A stretch of 64,000 nt of DNA from an uncultured Prevotella sp. (GTDB lineage: Bacteria > Bacteroidota > Bacteroidia > Bacteroidales > Bacteroidaceae), in NCBI GenBank assembly GCA_946998205.1, contig CAMPYJ010000009.1, forward strand, positions 1-64,000, written 5' to 3'. The position numbers and the translations under genes are program-made. Positions 8,437 to 16,771 of this stretch are shown one piece after another. Below the pieces are notes generated by a model. It saw nothing but the letters and a program-made list of their open reading frames with translations. It was not told where the DNA came from and ran no database searches. Each line of letters begins with the position of its first letter. Position 1 is the stretch's first letter.

Positions 8437-10190
8437 AACAGTTTGATCTCAACGCCCACCTCAACCAAATTTACTCCCACTACCCCGCCGCCCACCACCG
8501 TCCGCTGATAGGCATTACCACCAATTACGCAGATGGCGACGCCACGTTGCGCGACCGTTACTACACGCAAGTGGTCAACGCCGGCGGCACACCCATGCTC
8601 ATACCACCCGTCAGCGCCACCGAGGTCATCATCAACACGCTGGAACACATTGACGGATTGCTGCTCACCGGCGGCGGCGACTACAACCCCTTGTGGACAG
8701 GAGAGGAGCCCCAAAAAGAGCTGCATGGCATCAATGCCGCACGCGACTTGCCCGAACTGCTCGTCACGCGCCTGGCTTTCAACCGGCAAATCCCCACGCT
8801 TGGCATCTGCAGGGGCATGCAGACGCTGGCCCTGGCCTTGGGCGGAAAGGTGTCACAAGACATCAACGCCACCCTCAAGCATTCACAGGAAGCCGACAGA
8901 TGCGAACCCACACACAGCGTCTTCCTCTCGCCAGAGAGCATGATTCGCGGCATTTACGACACCGGACAAATGTTCGTCAACTCGTTCCACCACCAAGCCG
9001 TCAGCGATACCGGGCCGCACTTCAAGGCTACCGCCAGCTCACCGGATGGCATCACAGAGGCCATGGAGAGCACGGAACACAAGTCCATCATAGGTGTGCA
9101 GTGGCATCCTGAGTGGCTGGGAGACGATGGACAAAAACTGTTCCAATGGCTTGTCAACCGCGCCGGCGAGTTTTCATCGGCCAAATCGCTGCACCGCCGG
9201 CTGCTTATCCTTGACACCCATTGCGACACGCCGATGTTCTTTCCGCAAGGAATCCATTTCGAGCAGCGCGACAGTCGCATCCTCGTCGACCTGCACAAGA
9301 TGACCGAAGGGCGGCAGGACGCCGTCATCATGGTGGCTTACCTGCCCCAGAACAAGCCAGGAGAGGCGTTCACAGACATCGCACCCTTCCCCGTTGAAGG
9401 ACCAAAAGCCTACGCCGACCTCATCTTCGACAAGATAGAAGACATCGTGCAGGCCAACCATTCCTACCTCGCCTTGGCACGCAATCCCGAACAGCTGTAC
9501 CAAAACAAGCGACAAGGCAAAAAGAGTATCGTGCTTGGCATTGAGAATGGATTGGCCCTTGAGGATGACATTTGTAACGTGCGGCATTTTGCCAACCGCG
9601 GCGTTACCTACATCACGCTGTGCCACAACGGCGACAACGACATCTGCGACAGCGCACGCAGGAGCCTGAACACCCATCACGGCGTGTCCGATTTTGGCGA
9701 GAAGGTCATCAAAGAGATGAACGACTGCGGTGTGATGGTCGACCTCTCGCACGGGGGCGAACAAAGTTTTTACGACGCATTGGACATCAGTAGGGTTCCC
9801 ATTGTATGCAGCCACAGCAACTGCAAGGCCCTCTGCGACGTGCCCCGCAACCTCACCGACGACCAGCTTCGCGCCTTAGCCAAGGCGGGAGGCGTGGCTC
9901 ACACCACGTTCTACCATGGCTTTTTACGGTCAGATGGTGCAACCGCCAGCATCATCGACGGCATCAACCACCTCGAACACGCCATCCAAATCATGGGCAT
10001 CGACCATGTTGGCATCGGAACCGACTTTGACGGAGACGGCGGTGTGCCAGGCATGGCCAATTCGTCTGAGCTCATCAACTTCACCATTCAGCTGCTTCGC
10101 CGCCGATACAGCGAAGAAGACATCGCCAAGATATGGGGCGGCAACTGGCTCAGGGTGATGCGCCAGGTACAAGAGGCCAAGGTGAAATAA
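8433..10190 (+). CDS. Fused PuuD-like class I glutamine amidotransferase / M19 membrane-dipeptidase-like protein
   Basis: A 585-residue bifunctional protein. Residues ~22-245 are a class I amidotransferase domain of the gamma-glutamyl-GABA hydrolase (PuuD, peptidase C26) type: nucleophile Cys126 in GICRGMQ and the His225/Glu227 pair in VQWHPEW. Residues ~255-585 are a renal-dipeptidase-like (M19) metal hydrolase: HCD at 263-265, bridging Glu371 in GIENG, His440 in DLSHGG, His461 in CSHSN, Asp531 in GTDFDGDGG. No signal peptide, so both act in the cytoplasm. Likely substrates are gamma-glutamyl compounds and dipeptides (inference). The pairing would let one polypeptide cleave gamma-glutamyl bonds and then ordinary dipeptides. 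It overlaps the upstream Lrp gene. Confidence 0.9.
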   Translation: MKQFDLNAHLNQIYSHYPAAHHRPLIGITTNYADGDATLRDRYYTQVVNAGGTPMLIPPVSATEVIINTLEHIDGLLLTGGGDYNPLWTGEEPQKELHGINAARDLPELLVTRLAFNRQIPTLGICRGMQTLALALGGKVSQDINATLKHSQEADRCEPTHSVFLSPESMIRGIYDTGQMFVNSFHHQAVSDTGPHFKATASSPDGITEAMESTEHKSIIGVQWHPEWLGDDGQKLFQWLVNRAGEFSSAKSLHRRLLILDTHCDTPMFFPQGIHFEQRDSRILVDLHKMTEGRQDAVIMVAYLPQNKPGEAFTDIAPFPVEGPKAYADLIFDKIEDIVQANHSYLALARNPEQLYQNKRQGKKSIVLGIENGLALEDDICNVRHFANRGVTYITLCHNGDNDICDSARRSLNTHHGVSDFGEKVIKEMNDCGVMVDLSHGGEQSFYDALDISRVPIVCSHSNCKALCDVPRNLTDDQLRALAKAGGVAHTTFYHGFLRSDGATASIIDGINHLEHAIQIMGIDHVGIGTDFDGDGGVPGMANSSELINFTIQLLRRRYSEEDIAKIWGGNWLRVMRQVQEAKVK

Positions 10191-10197
10191 CAAACTA

Positions 10198-10394
10198 TAG
10201 GCTGGTTCTATAAATTACCACCGTATATAGTCATTAAATTTTTATGAAATACGTTTTGTTATCTTTTGGCTTCTTTTTGGTTCAAAATGTAAGTTCGTTC
10301 AGTCGTGTAGCTCGCTACACTCCTTCACTCTCTTGCATTTTGACCTCAAAAATAAGCTCAAAATCTAACAAAGCTAATTTATAGAACCAGCCTA
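10198..10394. mobile_element. MITE-like element with perfect 20-bp terminal inverted repeats
   Basis: A 197-bp non-coding element bounded by a perfect 20-bp inverted repeat, TAGGCTGGTTCTATAAATTA at 10198-10217 and its complement at 10375-10394. The ends begin and finish with TA, which fits a TA target duplication as made by IS630/mariner-type transposases. Inside are further nested inverted repeats, including GTGTAG-CTCG-CTACAC near the centre and AAAATG/CATTTT flanks, so one strand can fold into a long hairpin. No transposase is present. It sits between the dipeptidase fusion and the glutaminyl cyclase. Confidence 0.65.
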
Positions 10395-10429
10395 CACATT
10401 CACATTCTTATCGACAAGCAAACAAGCCA

Positions 10430-11455
10430 ATGAAGAAAAAACAAATCATCATGGTTACAACATTGGGTATCGTTCTGGCCGCAGCCGCGGCTTTGGGCTG
10501 GCAAGCCACGAAAGGAGCCCCGTCAGAAACGGGCAACGATGGTGAAACGGCCTTGGCACAGCAGCCTGCGGGACCGGCTTTCAACGCCGACTCGGCCTAT
10601 GCTTACGCCCAAGCACAATGCGCCTTTGGCCCGCGTACCATGAACAGTGAGGCGCACGAGCGATGTGCCGATTGGATTATACGCAAATTCCAACAGTTTG
10701 GATGCAATGTGACCACACAAAAAACAGACGTGAAAGGATATGACGGCACCACGCTGCACGCCACCAACATCATAGCCAAATACAAACCAGAGGCCACCAA
10801 ACGCATCTTGCTCTGCGCCCATTGGGACAGTCGTCCGTGGGCTGACAACGACCCAGACAGCACCAATTGGCGCAAACCCGTGATGGCTGCCAACGACGGA
10901 GCCAGTGGTGTCGCCGTGATGCTGGAGCTGGCGAGGCTGCTTCAAAACGACACCACACTGACCTACGGCATCGACTTCGTATGCTTTGACGCCGAAGACT
11001 GGGGCACGCCACAATGGGAAAAACAGGCTGACGGAGAAGACTCGTGGGCATTGGGCGCACAATATTGGGCGAGAAACGCTTCGCACGGCAATCAACCCGA
11101 ATACGGCATATTGCTGGACATGGTGGGCGGACAAGGGGCTAAATTCTACCAAGAGCTGGCTTCCAAGCAACATGCGCCCGACATCCTGGAGAAAGTTTGG
11201 GCGGCAGCCGAAGCGGCAGGCTATGGCAGTTACTTCCCCAGACAGGACGGAGGCTACATCACCGATGACCACATCCCCGTGAACGAGCGCGCCAAGATAC
11301 CAACCATCGACGTCATTCCCTTCTACCCCGACTGCCAGCAAAGCAGCTTCGGACCTACCTGGCACACCGTACACGACACGATGGAGCACATCGACAAGAA
11401 CACCCTCAAGGCCGTTGGACAGACCATGGTACAGGTGCTGTTCAGCGAAGAATGA
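10430..11455 (+). CDS. Glutaminyl-peptide cyclotransferase-like M28 family zinc protein
   Basis: A 341-residue exported or membrane-anchored zinc enzyme. Residues 5-24 form a hydrophobic signal or anchor. The M28 core follows with zinc ligands H131 (CAHWDSRPWAD), D156 (NDGASG), E189/D190 (DAEDWG) and a C-terminal histidine in GPTWHTVHDT. The HWDSRPWADND wording and the WHT..D motif are typical of glutaminyl cyclases, which turn N-terminal Gln into pyroglutamate on exported proteins; an aminopeptidase is the alternative. Bacteroidota often have such a periplasmic enzyme. The MITE-like element lies directly upstream and may affect its promoter. Confidence 0.85.
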   Translation: MKKKQIIMVTTLGIVLAAAAALGWQATKGAPSETGNDGETALAQQPAGPAFNADSAYAYAQAQCAFGPRTMNSEAHERCADWIIRKFQQFGCNVTTQKTDVKGYDGTTLHATNIIAKYKPEATKRILLCAHWDSRPWADNDPDSTNWRKPVMAANDGASGVAVMLELARLLQNDTTLTYGIDFVCFDAEDWGTPQWEKQADGEDSWALGAQYWARNASHGNQPEYGILLDMVGGQGAKFYQELASKQHAPDILEKVWAAAEAAGYGSYFPRQDGGYITDDHIPVNERAKIPTIDVIPFYPDCQQSSFGPTWHTVHDTMEHIDKNTLKAVGQTMVQVLFSEE

Positions 11456-11473
11456 CGACCCGCCGCCCTGACG

Positions 11474-11605
11474 GCATGCTTGCGCTTGCCCAAAAGCATG
11501 AACCTCACCCACCGGGAGCATTGACTTTGGCCGTCAAAGGCATTGACTTTGACGGGGAAAGGCATTGCCGTTGACCGCCAAAGTCAACGACTTCAGAACG
11601 AAACA
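11474..11605. repeat. Array of a degenerate 22-nt repeat (best-preserved copy of the family)
   Basis: Six consecutive units begin exactly every 22 nt, at 11474, 11496, 11518, 11540, 11562 and 11584. The first five start with GCAT(G/T)(G); units three and four share GCATTGACTTTG and three units end in CAAAG or GAAAG. Unit three contains the dyad CTTTG-5-CAAAG. The array fills the spacer between the convergent glutaminyl cyclase and DUF4294 genes. 22 is not a multiple of three, so it is not a coding repeat, and it lacks spacers of unique sequence, so it is not CRISPR. Four related arrays occur in the window. Confidence 0.7.
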
Positions 11606-11653
11606 TGTAATTATTTGGATTTCAATGGTTCACGCCCATCATCACAAGAATTC

Positions 11654-12307
11654 TCAGAGTTGTCCGGCCTCTACCTGCAACACCACGCGTTCGGTGAGCC
11701 GGTCAACGCCCCCGGCATCGTATTTTTTCGTCAAACTGGCTCCGAAAGCCCAGGCGAAAGCCTGCCAAAACCCAGCTCGTATGGGCCCCATGAAGGCCTG
11801 TATGAGCTGATACGATGACGAATCGCACTCACGATACACCAGTTTGATGAGCAACTTTCCCTGCTGATAGCTCAGCTTTTTCATACGCGGCGTGTACTGC
11901 TCGCGTATGCTTTTCTCCACCAATTTCATGTGTGCGTCGCGCGCCCGCTTGTTTGGCAGCGTCTGCAAGTAGTCGCCGGTCTCAATGATGATGCGGTTCA
12001 CCTCCTTGGCGATGGGCAGCACCAGCTTCACGTTGCGCACCAGCCTGTTGTACAGCGCGCGCTGTCTGGCATCCTTGAAGACCGGCTCCGGGTAAACGTA
12101 GATGTTGTTAAACTCCATGTAAGGGATGGAATCTCTGCCATGCAGCACCTTTCCCACCTTCACCATTGGCTCGAAAGTGGGACTGTCCATGTCAACCTCT
12201 CGCTCTTCCGGAGGAGTTGGCAGGCTGCGATTGACGTTCTGCGCTTGCGCTTGCAAACCTGCAAACAGCATGACCGACAGAGCGACATAGACAAACCTTC
12301 TCAACAT
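11654..12307 (-). CDS. DUF4294 domain-containing protein
   Basis: A 217-residue exported protein of a Bacteroidota-specific family of unknown function. MLRRFVYVALSVMLFAGLQAQAQ is a signal peptide. The rest matches DUF4294 features: the strand YMEFNNIYVY, then RLVRNVKLVLPIAKEVNRIIIETGDYL, KKLSYQQGKLLIKLVYRECD and a C-terminal FWQAFAWAFGASL. I start at the ATG at 12307; the upstream in-frame codon at 12313 is GTG and lies almost in the promoter box. The gene is divergent from the helix-hairpin-helix outer-membrane protein. Confidence 0.8.
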   Translation of the reverse strand: MLRRFVYVALSVMLFAGLQAQAQNVNRSLPTPPEEREVDMDSPTFEPMVKVGKVLHGRDSIPYMEFNNIYVYPEPVFKDARQRALYNRLVRNVKLVLPIAKEVNRIIIETGDYLQTLPNKRARDAHMKLVEKSIREQYTPRMKKLSYQQGKLLIKLVYRECDSSSYQLIQAFMGPIRAGFWQAFAWAFGASLTKKYDAGGVDRLTERVVLQVEAGQL

Positions 12308-12315
12308 CTGCACGG

Positions 12316-12323
12316 CAAAAGTA
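12316..12323 (-). promoter_or_regulatory. -7 box only 8 nt before the DUF4294 start
   Basis: TACTTTTG on the minus strand fits TAnnTTTG. It ends 8 nt before the ATG at 12307, implying a 5' leader of a few nucleotides. No -33 TTTG is evident. Confidence 0.5.
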
Positions 12324-12361
12324 GCGATTATTTCGCAGGGTGGAAAATAAATTTATTTTTA

Positions 12362-12393
12362 TTTGCTTTTTCAAGGATTTCATTTTATTTTTG
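12362..12393 (+). promoter_or_regulatory. Promoter of the helix-hairpin-helix barrel gene
   Basis: TTTG at 12362-12365, 20 nt, then TATTTTTG at 12386-12393. Both boxes match the Bacteroidota consensus, leaving a leader of about 70 nt. Confidence 0.65.
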
Positions 12394-12466
12394 CGAACCT
12401 ACGCTTGTTGACCACCCCATGCGGCTGATGCAGGAAAATCACCACCGCATTCATCCCTGACAACAC

Positions 12467-14461
12467 ATGAAAAAGATTTTCTGGTGCATGTTTCTTCTGC
12501 TGGTTTCGGGCTTCACCTTGGCACAAGACAAGTTGTCTTGGGAGACCTATTATGAACGGCTGACCGACGTCGACGGCATAGAGTCGGGCTCCTGGGAGGC
12601 CGCTTACGAGGTATTGAGCGAGCTGGCCGAACACCCTTTCAACCTGAATGAGGCCAAAAGGGAAGATTTGGAACAGCTTCCTTTCCTGACACCGCAGCAG
12701 GTAGAAGAGCTGGTGGAGTATCTGGACCGCTATGCGCCGATACGCAGTTGGGGTGAGTTGGCGATGATTGAGACACTCGACGCGACGCGCAGGAAGCTGC
12801 TGTCCTTCTTCGTCACCCTTGGAACGGAACAGCAGGATGCTTTCCCTTCCGCGGCCGACATCATGAAGCATGGCCGTCATGAACTGTTATTCACGGGAAA
12901 AGTGCCGTTCTACAAACGTCAAGGTGACGAGAAGGGCTACCTGGGCTATCCCTACAAACATTGGTGGCGGTACAACTTCAAGTACGGACAGTATGTCAAC
13001 GCGGGTCTCGTGGGGTCGCAAGATGCGGGCGAGCCGTGGTTTGCGGGTCGCAACAAGTGGGGGTACGACTACTATTCCTACTATCTGCAGCTGAGGAACT
13101 GGGGACGGCTGAAGTCGATGGTGATTGGCCGTTATCGGCTGAAGTTCGGCCTGGGGGTCGGGATGAACCGCGACTTTGGATTCGGAAAGTTGGCCACGCT
13201 GTCTGCCTTGGGCGGCAACACCAACACCATCCGGGCGCAGTCGTCACGCTCGGAAGCCAACTACATGCAGGGAATTGCAGCCACGGTGAGCGTCGCGCGA
13301 GGCCTTGACCTGACGGGGTTCGCATCCTATCGCAAGATAGACGGCACGTTGAGAGACGACGACGGCACGGCCATAGCCACGATCGTAAAAACGGGCTACC
13401 ATCGCACGGAGTGCGAAATGGCCCGCAAGCACAATGCGGCTGAGCTGGTGGCCGGCGGACATGCGCAGTATTTCAAGAATGGTTTTCATGTGGGAATGAC
13501 GGCTTTTCATACGGCACTCGATCACCCTTTGCGCCCGAAAACGGAACAACTGTATCGCCAATACGACGCCTCGGGCAAGTTGTTTTGGAACGCCAGTGTT
13601 GATTATGGGTACGTCAGCCGTAAATTATCCATACAAGGTGAGACCGCCACGGGCGATTGTAGAGCCTTGGCCACGGTACACTACTTGAGCTATCAGTGTA
13701 CGTCAACGTGGTCGGTGATGGCCGTGCAGCGTTTCTACTCCTACAAATATCACTCGCTGTTCAGCCAAAGTTTCAGCGAAGGAGGGAAAGCGCAGAACGA
13801 AAGCGGCGTCTACCTGGGCGCCAACTGGCACGCCTCACGCCATCTGTCGCTGATGGCCTACGTTGATTACGCCTACTTTCCATGGGCCAGATACAGAGTG
13901 TGCAAGACAAGTTCTGCGTGGGACTGTCTGCTGACGGGCAACTACCAGCGGCGCAAGTGGAAGCTGGAAGGGCGCTACCGGCTGAGGCTCAGGGAGAAAG
14001 ACAATGCGGAAAAGTCGGCCCTGTTGCCCGAGCGCATCCACCGGGGTCGCCTGTCAGTGGCGTTTGACGATGGACGTTGGCTGTTCAAGACGCAATGCCA
14101 CCTGTCCCATCACGACTTGTCAGCCAAGAGCTTTGGCTACATGATTGCCGAAACCATGGGCTGTCGGCGGAGGCGTTTGCGCGCGTTTGCCAACATAGGG
14201 TATTTCAACACACACGACTTTAACAGCCGCATTTACAGCTACGAGCGAGGTTTGCTCTACACGTTCGCCTTCCCCGTGTTCTCCGGAGAGGGCTTGCGTT
14301 ACGCCATCAACGTGCGTTGGGACGCCGACAGCAAGCTCATGCTCATGGCGAAGCTGGGTGCCACGCATTATTTTGACCGCGACAAGACAGGCAGTTCGTA
14401 CCAACAAGTGAACCAAAGTTCGCAAACCGACCTGGAGATGCAGTTGAGATGGCGATTCTGA
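12467..14461 (+). CDS. Exported helix-hairpin-helix protein with predicted outer-membrane beta-barrel
   Basis: A 664-residue protein with signal peptide MKKIFWCMFLLLVSGFTLAQ. Residues ~55-110 carry a ComEA-like helix-hairpin-helix pair (PFNLNEAKREDLEQLPFLTPQQVEELVEY). The remainder is rich in alternating, aromatic-ended strands and finishes LEMQLRWRF, the C-terminal Phe typical of BamA-inserted barrels. ComEA-type domains bind DNA, but in this Bacteroidota family a role in DNA uptake is unproven. The last ~80 bp of the gene are duplicated downstream of the phosphoethanolamine transferase. Codon use is GC-rich, unlike the following islet. Confidence 0.75.
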   Translation: MKKIFWCMFLLLVSGFTLAQDKLSWETYYERLTDVDGIESGSWEAAYEVLSELAEHPFNLNEAKREDLEQLPFLTPQQVEELVEYLDRYAPIRSWGELAMIETLDATRRKLLSFFVTLGTEQQDAFPSAADIMKHGRHELLFTGKVPFYKRQGDEKGYLGYPYKHWWRYNFKYGQYVNAGLVGSQDAGEPWFAGRNKWGYDYYSYYLQLRNWGRLKSMVIGRYRLKFGLGVGMNRDFGFGKLATLSALGGNTNTIRAQSSRSEANYMQGIAATVSVARGLDLTGFASYRKIDGTLRDDDGTAIATIVKTGYHRTECEMARKHNAAELVAGGHAQYFKNGFHVGMTAFHTALDHPLRPKTEQLYRQYDASGKLFWNASVDYGYVSRKLSIQGETATGDCRALATVHYLSYQCTSTWSVMAVQRFYSYKYHSLFSQSFSEGGKAQNESGVYLGANWHASRHLSLMAYVDYAYFPWARYRVCKTSSAWDCLLTGNYQRRKWKLEGRYRLRLREKDNAEKSALLPERIHRGRLSVAFDDGRWLFKTQCHLSHHDLSAKSFGYMIAETMGCRRRRLRAFANIGYFNTHDFNSRIYSYERGLLYTFAFPVFSGEGLRYAINVRWDADSKLMLMAKLGATHYFDRDKTGSSYQQVNQSSQTDLEMQLRWRF

Positions 14462-14474
14462 CGAAATATTTTTG

Positions 14475-14482
14475 TACTTTTG
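14475..14482 (+). promoter_or_regulatory. Candidate -7 box after the barrel gene
   Basis: TACTTTTG followed by GCCACAACA lies 14 nt after the barrel gene stop. A similar element (TATCTTTG then GCCGCACA) follows the duplicated fragment at 16764, so it may belong to the duplicated segment. Confidence 0.35.
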
Positions 14483-14626
14483 CCACAACAAACCAAAAGC
14501 AACATGGGGTTGATATTATTAAGTATCAGCAGGCATTGCTTATCAGCACAGGTGCGAAAACACGACTTATAATGGCCGCAAAGGCAATATATACAATGGC
14601 ATTATATGATATTACTAAAAAAAACA

Positions 14627-14634
14627 TACCTTTG
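14627..14634 (+). promoter_or_regulatory. Candidate -7 box for the phosphoethanolamine transferase
   Basis: TACCTTTG fits TAnnTTTG and lies 25 nt before the ATG at 14660. It makes the upstream in-frame ATG at 14606 an unlikely start because that precedes the promoter. Confidence 0.5.
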
Positions 14635-14659
14635 CAAACAGATACATTATATTCTCATC

Positions 14660-16366
14660 ATGCAGGCAGAAAATCAATTCATGCGACCACAAGACACAAG
14701 TAGAAGTAAAAAAACATGGAATGGAATCGTAAATTTCACACAACAACATTTTCGCTTCATCATGTTTATGTTGTTTGTCAATATTCCATACCTATTTAAG
14801 ATGTCATCGTTTGGCCGCGGCGTACACCATTTTTTATACATGTGCTTTGTCATTGTTTGCTTAACCGCCATAATATCACTTATTCCATATAAAAGAGTTA
14901 TGCGTATAACCAAAAGCATCATTGAATTATTGTCGGTTTTGTTGCTGTTTCTCTCTTTGTATTTTCTATATTATTATCGCACCTTGCCAGACAGTGCGAT
15001 TTTCGAAATCCTTTTAGCTACTAATCGTAATGAGGCGATGGAATACCTGCAAGCCAACGTATTAAACATACGGTTGTATGGAAGCGTTTGCGCAGTCATC
15101 TTTGTTTTATCGGCATATAGTCTGTTAATACTAAAATTAGAATATAAGCGTTCGGCTATTTTATTCGCGTCAGCATGGCTTACCTTTGCGTCATTTTTCA
15201 CAATAGTCAACCTTGTGAAAGATGTCATAAGACAGAAAACAACCACACGAGACAGGTTGTTACATCAATGCTGCTCTGTTGTTTCTACCGTTTATTTTAC
15301 ACATGACGCCATAAACGACATGCGACGTTTAAAACAAATGAGACAGAAGGGGGACACGCACCCCAAGCTGTTAAAGAACAACAGCGCCATACCTTATGTC
15401 GTCTACATATTAGGAGAGTCTACCACAAGGAACCATATGGGGATATATGGATACCATCTCCAGACAACACCTTATTTAAGCAGCCTTGAAAAGACGGGCG
15501 ATTTAGTCAAATTTACCGACGTAATCAGTCCAAATGGACACACGATGGAAGTATTGGAAAAATTATTCACGTTTTACAGACAAGGTGCAAAAGGGAAGTG
15601 GTATGAATATACCGACCTGTTCAGTATTTTAAATCAAGCAGGCTATTATACCACTTGGCTGTCAAATCAAGAATCTTCAGGCATATATGGTAATAACGGA
15701 AGGTTCTACGCAGAGCGATGTAAGTCAAATTCTTTTGTGTGCGTTAGAGATTCTAAAAGCAACTATAAAGAGCCTTACGATGAGCGTTTGCTACCTTTGT
15801 TAGACCAAACTTTAAGACAAACAAAGCCCAAGAGATTTATCGTACTACACCTCATGGGTACACACGGGGAATACGAAAACCGCTATCCTAAAACATTTAA
15901 GGCTTTTAGTGCAGACGTGGAACAAGGTGAGAATAACAAGATAAAAGAGACAAAAGCAACTTACGATACCGCCGTGCGCTACAATGACAGCATCGTCAAC
16001 GCTATCATCAACCGTTTTAAAGACAAAGACGCATTGATTATCTACACCTCTGACCACGGTGAAGACGTGATGGAAATCAACAAAAGGATTGCCGGACACG
16101 GTGACGTTGACATCAACAATCAGAAAGTAGAAATCCCCATGTTGGTGTATATGTCTAAGACTTTCCAGAAAAACCATCCGTATATCACAAATAGAATTCG
16201 CCTGTCTGCACACCGTCCATTCATGACAGACGACATGATACACAGCATTCTTGACGTCATGGAGATACAAACCAGAGAATATCGTCCATCGCTAAGCGTT
16301 TTTAACCAACATTTCAACTATAAGAGAAAACGCATTTGCGCTGAAAAACCCTACCCAATAAAGTAG
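14660..16366 (+). CDS. Phosphoethanolamine transferase, EptA-like
   Basis: A 568-residue inner-membrane enzyme with about five N-terminal transmembrane helices (to ~residue 180) and a periplasmic alkaline-phosphatase/sulfatase-fold domain. Visible metal-site motifs are the Glu in YILGESTTRNHMGIYGY, the probable nucleophile Thr in SPNGHTMEV, HLMGTHGEY, and TSDHGED followed by GHGD. Family members move phosphoethanolamine from phosphatidylethanolamine to lipid A or core sugars, lowering negative charge and polymyxin binding. The gene is markedly richer in A+T than its neighbours and is flanked by an ~80-bp repeat, which suggests acquisition by transfer. The exact acceptor cannot be told from sequence. 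Confidence 0.87.
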   Translation: MQAENQFMRPQDTSRSKKTWNGIVNFTQQHFRFIMFMLFVNIPYLFKMSSFGRGVHHFLYMCFVIVCLTAIISLIPYKRVMRITKSIIELLSVLLLFLSLYFLYYYRTLPDSAIFEILLATNRNEAMEYLQANVLNIRLYGSVCAVIFVLSAYSLLILKLEYKRSAILFASAWLTFASFFTIVNLVKDVIRQKTTTRDRLLHQCCSVVSTVYFTHDAINDMRRLKQMRQKGDTHPKLLKNNSAIPYVVYILGESTTRNHMGIYGYHLQTTPYLSSLEKTGDLVKFTDVISPNGHTMEVLEKLFTFYRQGAKGKWYEYTDLFSILNQAGYYTTWLSNQESSGIYGNNGRFYAERCKSNSFVCVRDSKSNYKEPYDERLLPLLDQTLRQTKPKRFIVLHLMGTHGEYENRYPKTFKAFSADVEQGENNKIKETKATYDTAVRYNDSIVNAIINRFKDKDALIIYTSDHGEDVMEINKRIAGHGDVDINNQKVEIPMLVYMSKTFQKNHPYITNRIRLSAHRPFMTDDMIHSILDVMEIQTREYRPSLSVFNQHFNYKRKRICAEKPYPIK

Positions 16367-16370
16367 ATTT

Positions 16371-16487
16371 ATGATTCGCAGTAATTCGGAAAAGAATATT
16401 TCTGTTGCCATCAACGTCTATGATGTCGAGAAACATTTGGCGCAGATAGAAGACTCAGTGAAGCGCTTTGACGAGATTATTGTTTGA
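16371..16487 (+). pseudogene. Truncated start of a family 2 glycosyltransferase
   Basis: A 38-codon frame begins 5 nt after eptA and reads ISVAINVYDVEKHLAQ followed by VKRFDEIIV, then a stop. This resembles the first strands of WaaE-like family 2 glycosyltransferases, which normally continue with a nucleotide-sugar binding DxxS segment. That segment is absent here. I read it as the remnant of a longer gene. Some possible tail of the same gene (FIKSFYRTQGGHRSGR in another frame near 16601-16645) may follow, but that is weak. Confidence 0.5.
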
Positions 16488-16644
16488 GAAAACTACCTTG
16501 CGAGTGGTCACAATCAACCATGGAGGCAGCTCTTTTGGTTAGTTGTTACAGACGACAGGCCTGTACTCCCCGTCGAACAGGATTAATCAACACTTCATCA
16601 AAAGCTTTTATCGCACGCAAGGTGGGCACCGCTCTGGCCGTGAA

Positions 16645-16724
16645 AAGACTGGCTGTTCGTACCAACAAGTGAACCAAAGTGTGCAAACCGACCGGGAGAT
16701 GCTGTTGAGATGGCGATTCTGAAA
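16645..16724 (+). pseudogene. Duplicated 3' end of the upstream outer-membrane barrel gene
   Basis: These ~80 bases match 14384-14463 at a constant offset of 2261 with only a handful of differences. They encode YQQVNQSVQTDREMLLRWRF and a stop, against YQQVNQSSQTDLEMQLRWRF at the true gene end. There is no intact reading frame upstream, so it is a fragment. Weaker similarity reaches about 15-25 bp further upstream. The two copies bracket eptA and the glycosyltransferase remnant. Confidence 0.75.
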
Positions 16725-16763
16725 TAAACAGATAAGGATACACTTCATTACAAATGATTGTAG

Positions 16764-16771
16764 TATCTTTG
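16764..16771 (+). promoter_or_regulatory. Candidate -7 box upstream of the family 2 glycosyltransferase
   Basis: TATCTTTG followed by GCCGCACA. It is about 150 nt before the next ATG and has no good -33 partner. No other gene-like signal is seen in 16725-16921. Confidence 0.35.

Noticed and set aside
11474..11605. CRISPR array
   Set aside because: Units abut with a 22-nt period and there are no unique spacers or cas genes.
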